Assembly: GCF_000278725.1 (NCBI RefSeq)
Contig: NZ_ALCA01000143.1
Coordinates: 1-9,756, forward strand
Source of the DNA: Actinomyces sp. ICM47
Lineage (GTDB): Bacteria > Actinomycetota > Actinomycetes > Actinomycetales > Actinomycetaceae
DNA: 9,756 nucleotides
Reading direction: 5' to 3'
The notes beneath the pieces were generated by a model, which was given only the letters and a program-made list of their open reading frames with translations, ran no database searches and was not told the DNA's origin. Every line of letters starts with the position of its first letter. The first letter of the stretch is position 1. Positions 5,368 through 9,756 of this stretch are shown piece by piece. Both the position numbers and the translations under genes were made by a program.

Positions 5368-6006
5368 ATGGCACGAATCCTCTGCGTCGACAACTACGAC
5401 TCGTTCGTCTTCACGATTGTGGGCTACCTGCGCCACCTGGGCGCTGTTGTGGACGTCGTGCGTAACGACGTCGTGGATCCCGCGTGGTTCGAAGCCGGCT
5501 ACGACGGCGTCCTCATTTCCCCCGGACCCGGCGACCCCAAGAGCGCCGGCGCGTCCCTGCAGACTATTGCCGACTGCGCCGAGCGGGAGATCCCGATGCT
5601 GGGCGTGTGCCTGGGCCATCAGGCCCTGGGCGAGCTGTTCGGCGCGACCGTGGGGCACGCACCCGAACTCATGCACGGCAAGACCTCCGTCATCACCCAC
5701 GACGGGCGCGGCGTGTTCGAAGGCGTCCCCTCGCCGCTGACTGTCACCCGCTATCACTCCCTCACGATCGACCCCGCGACCATGCCCGACGAACTCGAGG
5801 TCTCCGCGAGCACCGAATCCGGCATCATCATGGGCGTGCGCCACCGCTCCCTGCCCCTCGAAGGCGTCCAGTTCCACCCCGAGTCCGTCATGACACAGTC
5901 CGGGCACCTCATGTTCGCCAACTGGCTGGCCGCCTGCGGCGACACTGACGCGCGGGAGCGGGCCGTGTCCTTGAAGCCCGTCGTCGCGGAGCGCTTCAAG
6001 CTGTAG
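5368..6006 (+). CDS. pabA: Class I glutamine amidotransferase, anthranilate/aminodeoxychorismate synthase component II
   Basis: This 212-residue protein hydrolyses glutamine and passes ammonia to a chorismate-using partner (TrpE or PabB). The triad is complete: nucleophile Cys81 in GVCLGHQ (79-85), His170 and Glu172 in QFHPES. Other family marks are DNYDSFVF (8-15), NDVV, SPGPGDP (51-57) and RYHSL. Such subunits often serve both folate and tryptophan pathways; trpG is an equally valid symbol, and pabA is preferred here because there are no trp genes nearby. The start at 5368 gives the normal N-terminus MARILCVDNYDSF and has AAAGGA seven bases upstream; ATG 5353 is in frame but lies before that site. 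It is convergent with pknB and is a usual member of this cluster (Rv0013 in M. tuberculosis). The last 20 residues after the domain are less conserved. Confidence 0.93.
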   Translation: MARILCVDNYDSFVFTIVGYLRHLGAVVDVVRNDVVDPAWFEAGYDGVLISPGPGDPKSAGASLQTIADCAEREIPMLGVCLGHQALGELFGATVGHAPELMHGKTSVITHDGRGVFEGVPSPLTVTRYHSLTIDPATMPDELEVSASTESGIIMGVRHRSLPLEGVQFHPESVMTQSGHLMFANWLAACGDTDARERAVSLKPVVAERFKL

Positions 6007-6107
6007 GGGCGCGTCGCCAGCCCACTGGCTGGACACGTTCAGTGAGTACAGCCGCGACGTCGGTGGTATTGAAGGCACGCCGTCGGTGTGCTTGCTTGTG
6101 GGTGGCC

Positions 6108-6216
6108 GCATGCGGATAGGAAATGACGTCACGGATAGGTTACGAGCATGCGGATAGGCTAATAACCTATCCGCGAACGCATAACCTATCCACGTAGGCG
6201 CAACCTATCCGCGTAG
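6108..6216. repeat. Mirror-symmetric array of six 19-base GGATAGG units
   Basis: GGATAGG occurs on the plus strand at 6114, 6133 and 6152, and as CCTATCC at 6166, 6185 and 6204. Spacing within each half is exactly 19 bases. All three opposing pairs are centred on base 6162, so the array is a large inverted repeat with an AT-rich middle (CTAATAA). Consensus is roughly NTACGCGGATAGGTTANGN; the outer positions vary. GCATGCGGATAGG occurs twice exactly, 38 bases apart. A TGACGTCA palindrome (6124-6131) lies between the first two units. Regular spacing and symmetry suggest cooperative protein binding or a folded RNA; neither is shown. Confidence 0.85.
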
Positions 6217-6311
6217 GGGTGTGCCCGGCGCGGAAACATCGTCGTCCTGTGCATCCGCCGACGAGGCCGTGGCCGGGATCGTGGCAACTCGTGATCTCTG
6301 AGTGGAGTGTG

Positions 6312-6403
6312 AACCCGCTAGACGGAGACTGGGCCTTCTGGGTCGAGCGTGAGCCTTCTGGGTCGAGCGTGGGCAACCCCGCCCACGCTCGACCCAGCGG
6401 GTT
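6312..6403. terminator. Composite hairpin in the pabA-pknB gap
   Basis: The inner stem is 17 perfect base pairs: CTGGGTCGAGCGTGGGC (6358-6374) with 6381-6397 around AACCCC. An outer pair, AACCCGCT (6312-6319) with AGCGGGTT (6396-6403), can close around the tandem repeat but partly competes at its edge. No T-tract is present. The position allows it to stop transcripts from either side, or it may be a folded element with alternative pairings. Confidence 0.6.
6333..6371 (+). repeat. Tandem 20-base repeat, two copies
   Basis: GCCTTCTGGGTCGAGCGTG occurs at 6333-6351 and again at 6353-6371, without mismatch, giving a 20-base period. The second copy provides the left arm of the hairpin at 6358-6397; the first copy could pair with the same right arm through CTGGGTCGAGCGTG. 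Confidence 0.9.
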
Positions 6404-6521
6404 AACGTGCGCATCAGGGGGTTCAACCGCCGGTGAGCAGGCTAAGGCTCCCAATTAGGCGTCCCGTGTGCGTGGAGAATCGCGAGGACGCGCAGGCGCC
6501 GCGTGGAACCCGCATAGCTGT

Positions 6522-6643
6522 CACGGCCTCGTATTCGCACTGAAGGCCAGAACAGTCCTCGCAAGCCGCCCGAATGACGCACCGAAGCTCAAGACAGTCC
6601 GCGCACACTGCGCGAATCCCGCCACGGCCTCGTACCCGCCCTG
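6522..6643. repeat. Direct repeat, copy 1 (122 bases)
   Basis: This unit starts and ends with the motif CACGGCCTCGTA (6522 and 6623). Inside are two degenerate sub-repeats built around ACAGTCC (near 6551 and 6594), each followed by CGCA and then CGAAT. The second sub-repeat holds a small hairpin, CGCGCA-CAC-TGCGCG. It matches copy 2 except for one substitution and one extra A. Confidence 0.93.
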
Positions 6644-6681
6644 ACCATTGCACGCGGCCCGTACCGATGCGGGAACCGTGC

Positions 6682-6802
6682 CACGGCCTCGTATTCGCAC
6701 TGAAGGCCAGAACAGTCCTCGCAAGCCGCCCGAATGACGCACCGAAGCTCAAGACAGTCCGCGCACGCTGCGCGATCCCGCCACGGCCTCGTACCCGCCC
6801 TG
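6682..6802. repeat. Direct repeat, copy 2 (121 bases)
   Basis: This copy begins 160 bases after copy 1, with a 38-base unrelated spacer between them. The single substitution (A to G) falls in the loop of the small hairpin, now CGCGCA-CGC-TGCGCG, and the single deletion lies just after it, so the stem is kept. The flanks of the two copies diverge abruptly. Confidence 0.93.
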
Positions 6803-6893
6803 GAAGCCGTGACAGGGGCGCATGCACGCGGAGCGGAACCCACCCCGCACACGACGGGTCCGCACTCCGCACGCAAGGCCAGCATCGCATACG

Positions 6894-6936
6894 ACAGGGC
6901 CCGCACCCCAGGAGGAATCCTGTCGGTGCGGGCCCT
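6894..6936 (-). terminator. Terminator of pknB
   Basis: AGGGCCCGCACC (6896-6907) pairs over 12 bp with GGTGCGGGCCCT (6925-6936), and inside it CAGGA-GGAA-TCCTG (6909-6922) forms a second stem with a GNRA-type loop on the plus strand. The structure begins 19 bases after the pknB stop. No T-tract follows on the minus strand, but the stem is very stable. Confidence 0.82.
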
Positions 6937-6955
6937 GATCGTTGGGTGAGTCGGA

Positions 6956-8974
6956 CTACTTCTTGGTAGAGGGCGACGGGCTGGGCGTCGGGAAAATGGA
7001 ACCCTTCGAGACCTTGAGCTTCACAGTCGAGTTCTTGTCCACCTTCGAACCCACGCCGGGTTCAACGGCGGTGACCTGACCGGCGGGCTGGGTACCGGTG
7101 ACTTCCTCGACGGTCACGGTCAGGCCCAGGGCCTTGAGCTGCGCCTCAGCGTCCTCGCGGCCGATGCCGACGACGGAGGGGATCTCCACCTGTGCGGCCT
7201 TGCCACTGGACACGGACACGGCGATGCTGGTGCCCTTCTTGACCTTGGAGCCGCTATCGGGATCCTGCTCGACGATACGGTCCTTCTCCTTGTCGGAGTC
7301 GACGGTCGACACGTTGCCGAGCTCCAGGCCGACTGCCTTGAGGGCGCTGCGCGCCTGGTCCTGGCTCATACCCGACAGGTCGGGGACCTCAACCTGGTCG
7401 GAACCGGAGGACAGGTAGGCGGTGATTGTCTGACCGGCCTTGACCTTCGAGCCGGGGGAGGGGTTGGTCTGCGCGACCTTGCCCTCGGGCACGGTGTCGG
7501 AAGCGACCTTACTGGAGTTGACATCCCACTTCAGGCCCAGCGCCTCGACGGCCTTACGGGCGTCGTCGGGACTCATACCGACCAGGTTGTCGGGCAGGGT
7601 GACCGAGTCGGGGCCGGACGAGATAGTGACGCGCACGGTGGCGCCCTTCTCGGCCTGGGTGCCGCCTGCGGGGTCGGTTGAGGCGACCGAGTCCTTGTCG
7701 ACGGTATCGGAGGCGACCTTGTCGGGGTTGAGTTCCCACGTCAGGCCGGCGGCTTCGATCTGGGACTTTGCGTCTGCTTGAGACAGTCCAACGACGTTGG
7801 GGACGGCGACGGTCTCCGGCTCAGCGGCGCTGCGGCTCAGCGCCCAGACGCTGCCGCCGATGAGGAGCAGCGCGATGGCGACGAGGGTCGCGATGATCGC
7901 GGTGCGGCGCTTGCGGGCAGCGGCAGCATTACTCGTCCCATCGTCGTCGGAGGAGACGGCGGGCAGCGACGTTGACGTCGATGTCGGGGGGGTCCCTGCC
8001 GCGGACGTGCTCACCGTGGAGGTGGTCGTCGGTGCTGCGGCGCGCGCACCGACGAGGCCGGCTGCGGGCAGCACCTCGGTCGCCCACGAGTCGGCAGGCG
8101 GGGCGCCCACGTCCATGCCGCGTGCAACGCGCTGCAGGTCCGAGAGCATCGCGGTGGCGCTCGGGTAGCGGTCGTCGCGGTTCTTCGCGAGCGCCTTGAG
8201 GACTACTCGGTCCAGGGAATCCGGGATGTCGGACAGGATCGACGAGGGGGTGGGCGGGATCTGCTCGACGTGCTGGTAGGCGACGGCGACGGCCGAGTCG
8301 CCCTTGAAGGGCGGGCGGCCCGTCAGCAGCTCGAAGAGCACGACGCCCGTCGAGTACAGGTCGGAGCGCTCGTCCACGGTCTCACCGCGCGCCTGCTCGG
8401 GGGAGAGGTACTGCGCGGTGCCGACGACGGCGTTCGTCTGCGTCATGGTGGCCTGCGAGTCGGTCAGGGCACGGGCGATGCCGAAGTCCATGACCTTGAC
8501 CTTGCCGTCCGACGTCAACATGATATTGCCCGGCTTGATGTCGCGATGCACCAGGTGGTTGTCGTGCGAGTACTGCAGGGCGGACAGGACACCCGACACA
8601 ATCTCGATGGCTTCGTTGATCGGGACGGCCGTGCCGTCGGAGATCAGCTCCTTGACGGTGTGCCCCTCGACGTACTCCATGACGATGTAGGGGATCGCGA
8701 TGGACCGGTTGGTCGCGTCCGAGACGATTTCTTCGCCGGTGTCGTAAACGGCGACGATGTTTGGGTGATTCAGCGACGCTGCCGACTGAGCCTCGCGGCG
8801 GAACCGCGCCTGGAAGATCGAGTCCAGCGCCAGGTCGCGTCGTAGCATCTTGATGGCGACGACGCGCGACAGGCGAGTGTCGAAGCCCAGGTGAACTTCG
8901 GCCATTCCGCCTCGCCCGATGAGCGAGCGGACCTCATATCGGCCAGCTAGACGGTGGGCCATGGGCTGTGCCAT
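6956..8974 (-). CDS. pknB: Serine/threonine protein kinase PknB with four PASTA domains
   Basis: The 672-residue protein is a membrane receptor kinase. The cytosolic kinase domain (about 12-282) has the glycine loop GRGGMAEV (20-27), Lys42 (VAIK), the catalytic HRDIKPGN (143-150) with Asp145 and Asn150, DFG (163-165) and activation-loop threonines Thr178 and Thr180 (TQT) that match the autophosphorylated pair of M. tuberculosis PknB; SPE is at 191-193. A Thr/Ser/Pro-rich juxtamembrane linker (about 300-350) precedes one membrane helix (359-378). Four PASTA repeats follow outside (about 388-453, 456-523, 527-591, 595-657), which bind muropeptides, then a Pro/Ser tail. The ATG at 8974 has AGGAGG seven bases upstream; a second ATG at 8962 does not. 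The start overlaps the preceding gene by 28 bases, implying coupled translation. Expected targets are cell-wall and division proteins. Confidence 0.97.
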   Translation of the reverse strand: MAQPMAHRLAGRYEVRSLIGRGGMAEVHLGFDTRLSRVVAIKMLRRDLALDSIFQARFRREAQSAASLNHPNIVAVYDTGEEIVSDATNRSIAIPYIVMEYVEGHTVKELISDGTAVPINEAIEIVSGVLSALQYSHDNHLVHRDIKPGNIMLTSDGKVKVMDFGIARALTDSQATMTQTNAVVGTAQYLSPEQARGETVDERSDLYSTGVVLFELLTGRPPFKGDSAVAVAYQHVEQIPPTPSSILSDIPDSLDRVVLKALAKNRDDRYPSATAMLSDLQRVARGMDVGAPPADSWATEVLPAAGLVGARAAAPTTTSTVSTSAAGTPPTSTSTSLPAVSSDDDGTSNAAAARKRRTAIIATLVAIALLLIGGSVWALSRSAAEPETVAVPNVVGLSQADAKSQIEAAGLTWELNPDKVASDTVDKDSVASTDPAGGTQAEKGATVRVTISSGPDSVTLPDNLVGMSPDDARKAVEALGLKWDVNSSKVASDTVPEGKVAQTNPSPGSKVKAGQTITAYLSSGSDQVEVPDLSGMSQDQARSALKAVGLELGNVSTVDSDKEKDRIVEQDPDSGSKVKKGTSIAVSVSSGKAAQVEIPSVVGIGREDAEAQLKALGLTVTVEEVTGTQPAGQVTAVEPGVGSKVDKNSTVKLKVSKGSIFPTPSPSPSTKK

Positions 8975-9756
8975 GTCCTAACCTCCTCGGTGATGGTTGC
9001 CCCCGCGTTGCTTGGGATGAGGGAGCTCAGCATGGATTTGATCGTAAAGGCTGCAAGTACGGTCAGCGCGATCACGATGAGTGCGATGACCGCAATGCGG
9101 ATTAATTTCTTAGATGCAGGGACCGGCGGGGCAACGACACTACGCGAGTAGGCGGTCTTCGCTGCCGGGCGCTTGTGCTCGGTGGTTCGGGCGTCAAGTT
9201 TGTGCCAGTGCGGTCCGCCCGAGTCCTTCTTGGGCTTGGACTCGTACACGGAGCGACGTGGACGCGTGGACGCATTCTTGTTTTTCTTGTCCTTGCCACG
9301 GGGTTGGGGAACGGTCCCGAAGACGCGCGGCGTGGAGCTGGTGGTCGTCGTGGTCTTCGACGAGGCCTTGGCGGACTTTGCGCGCTCGTCCTTGACGTCG
9401 CGGGACGGCTGCGGGTCGGGCGCGGAGGAGGCGCGCTCGGACTTGCGCTGAGCCTGCTCGGCTTCGCGCCGTTGACGGGCCTCACGGCGTTGGCGCTCTT
9501 CGCGGGCTTCGCGTAGCTCACGCTGGCGGGCCTCTTCTTCGCGAGCGACCTGGGCGCGACGGTGTGCTTCGGCGGCGTCCTCGGCTTGGCGGTCTTGTGC
9601 CCGCTGGCGCAGGCGCTCGTTGAGGGCGGCGCGCCGCTCGGCTTCTGTGGGCGCAACGGGCGTAGCGGGTGCCTGTGTGGGCGTGGGGGTTGGCTCCTTG
9701 CGCGGGGTCGCCGAGGCCGTGGTTGCCTTCTTGGGAGCCGGTGCCTCGGCGCGCGT
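8947..9756 (-). CDS. Partial membrane protein with coiled coil, in the pknA position (3' end of gene only)
   Basis: The last 269 residues are visible; the frame is open to the right edge with no stop. In order: a Pro/Thr-rich part (1-36 as seen here), an Arg/Glu/Ala-rich stretch (about 37-107, with many EAR, REL and RRE patterns) likely to be a long charged coiled coil, a Ser/Thr/Lys-rich linker (to about 215), one membrane helix (218-239, LIRIAVIALIVIALTVLAAF) and a 30-residue outer tail. In related genomes the gene just upstream of pknB in the same direction is pknA, and this would fit its juxtamembrane and membrane parts. However, no kinase residues are in view, and the charged coiled coil is longer than in mycobacterial PknA, so this is inferred from position only. 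A GTG at 9249 is internal, not the start. Confidence 0.8.
   Translation of the reverse strand, partial: TRAEAPAPKKATTASATPRKEPTPTPTQAPATPVAPTEAERRAALNERLRQRAQDRQAEDAAEAHRRAQVAREEEARQRELREAREERQRREARQRREAEQAQRKSERASSAPDPQPSRDVKDERAKSAKASSKTTTTTSSTPRVFGTVPQPRGKDKKNKNASTRPRRSVYESKPKKDSGGPHWHKLDARTTEHKRPAAKTAYSRSVVAPPVPASKKLIRIAVIALIVIALTVLAAFTIKSMLSSLIPSNAGATITEEVRTWHSPWPTV

Larger units (their letters stand above)
6007..6955. other. Repeat-rich non-coding region between convergent pabA and pknB
   Basis: About 950 bases contain no reading frame with coding character; the longer open frames run through repeats and have no ribosome-binding site or recognisable protein pattern. In order the region holds a weak hairpin, GCCAG-CCCA-CTGGC (6016-6029), ten bases after the pabA stop; a direct pair of CGTCGGTG (6058 and 6081); a mirrored six-site GGATAGG array; a minus-strand copy of CACGGCCTCGT (6261-6271); a 20-base tandem repeat with a 17-bp hairpin; two 121-base direct repeats; and the pknB terminator. 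Several unrelated repeat types in one convergent gap suggest an insertion-tolerant site or a structured non-coding locus. Confidence 0.8.

Noticed and set aside
6124..6131. TGACGTCA as a separate operator
   Set aside because: An 8-base palindrome is weak evidence alone and it lies within the larger array; noted there instead.
6160..6197. DnaA boxes within the GGATAGG array
   Set aside because: CTATCCACG in one unit matches TTATCCACA at 7 of 9 positions, but the other units are further away and the shared core GGATAGG extends outside the DnaA box. Kept only as a remote alternative.
6108..6216. CRISPR array
   Set aside because: The units are only 19 bases in period, imperfect, and change orientation in the middle; there are no separate repeats and spacers and no cas genes.
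6219..6458. Plus-strand frame of 79 codons in the pabA-pknB gap
   Set aside because: It crosses the tandem repeat and hairpin, lacks a ribosome-binding site and shows no protein family pattern.
6423..6890. Minus-strand reading frame of 155 codons
   Set aside because: It runs through both direct repeats, has no ribosome-binding site, and its protein is merely the translated repeat, with Arg/Cys-rich low-complexity character.
9102..9656. 184-codon minus-strand frame
   Set aside because: It overlaps the coiled-coil gene in another frame and is Arg/Pro/Ser-rich as expected for an out-of-frame shadow; the frame ending at 8947 has the membrane helix and overlap with pknB.
1..9756. tRNA, rRNA, transposase or integrase genes
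   Set aside because: No cloverleaf with a TTCGA-type arm, no rRNA sequence and no transposase-like protein were seen on either strand.

Overview
The window looks like chromosomal DNA from a high-GC Gram-positive bacterium (Actinomycetota). The evidence is the GC-rich coding with strong third-position GC bias and the gene order cwsA-like (-) / ppiA (+) / rhomboid (+) / crgA (-) / DUF881 (+) / class E sortase (+) / pabA-trpG type amidotransferase (+) / pknB (-) / pknA-position gene (-). This is the conserved actinobacterial cell-division and cell-wall-signalling neighbourhood that usually lies close to gyrA and oriC (compare Rv0008c-Rv0015c of Mycobacterium tuberculosis). A class E sortase, a DUF364 protein and an Actinomyces/Schaalia-like gene style point to Actinomycetaceae, but that is inference; no rRNA is present to confirm it.

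Layout. 1-426: 5' part of a minus-strand helical protein in the cwsA position, cut by the left edge. 578-2085: cyclophilin ppiA, then a rhomboid protease with an N-terminal zinc-binding domain. 2197-2958: a DUF4213/DUF364 protein between two strong hairpins. 2994-3047: a bidirectional terminator followed by a near-perfect parS-like palindrome. 3057-3320: crgA (-). 3443-5076: a tight plus-strand operon of DUF881 protein, sortase E and a 53-residue membrane protein, closed by a hairpin. 5368-6006: pabA/trpG. 6007-6955: about 950 bases with no credible gene but packed with repeats. 6956-8974: PknB kinase with four PASTA domains (-). 8947-9756: 3' part of the next upstream minus-strand gene, which has a coiled coil and a transmembrane segment and runs off the right edge; it sits in the pknA position.

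Most genes with a clear role serve the cell surface or division: CrgA and the CwsA-position protein belong to the divisome/elongasome, PknB senses peptidoglycan through PASTA domains, sortase E anchors surface proteins, and the rhomboid cleaves membrane proteins. PabA/TrpG supplies amino-group transfer for folate or tryptophan and is a long-standing neighbour in this cluster.

The least explained part is non-coding. Between the convergent pabA and pknB genes lies a mirror-symmetric array of six GGATAGG sites at exact 19-base spacing. It is followed by a 20-base tandem repeat feeding a 17-bp hairpin, and then by two nearly identical 121-base direct repeats. An 11-mer, CACGGCCTCGT, occurs seven times in the window (six of them non-coding), and its 8-base core also builds two intergenic hairpins. 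These, with the parS-like site, are the observations most worth following.
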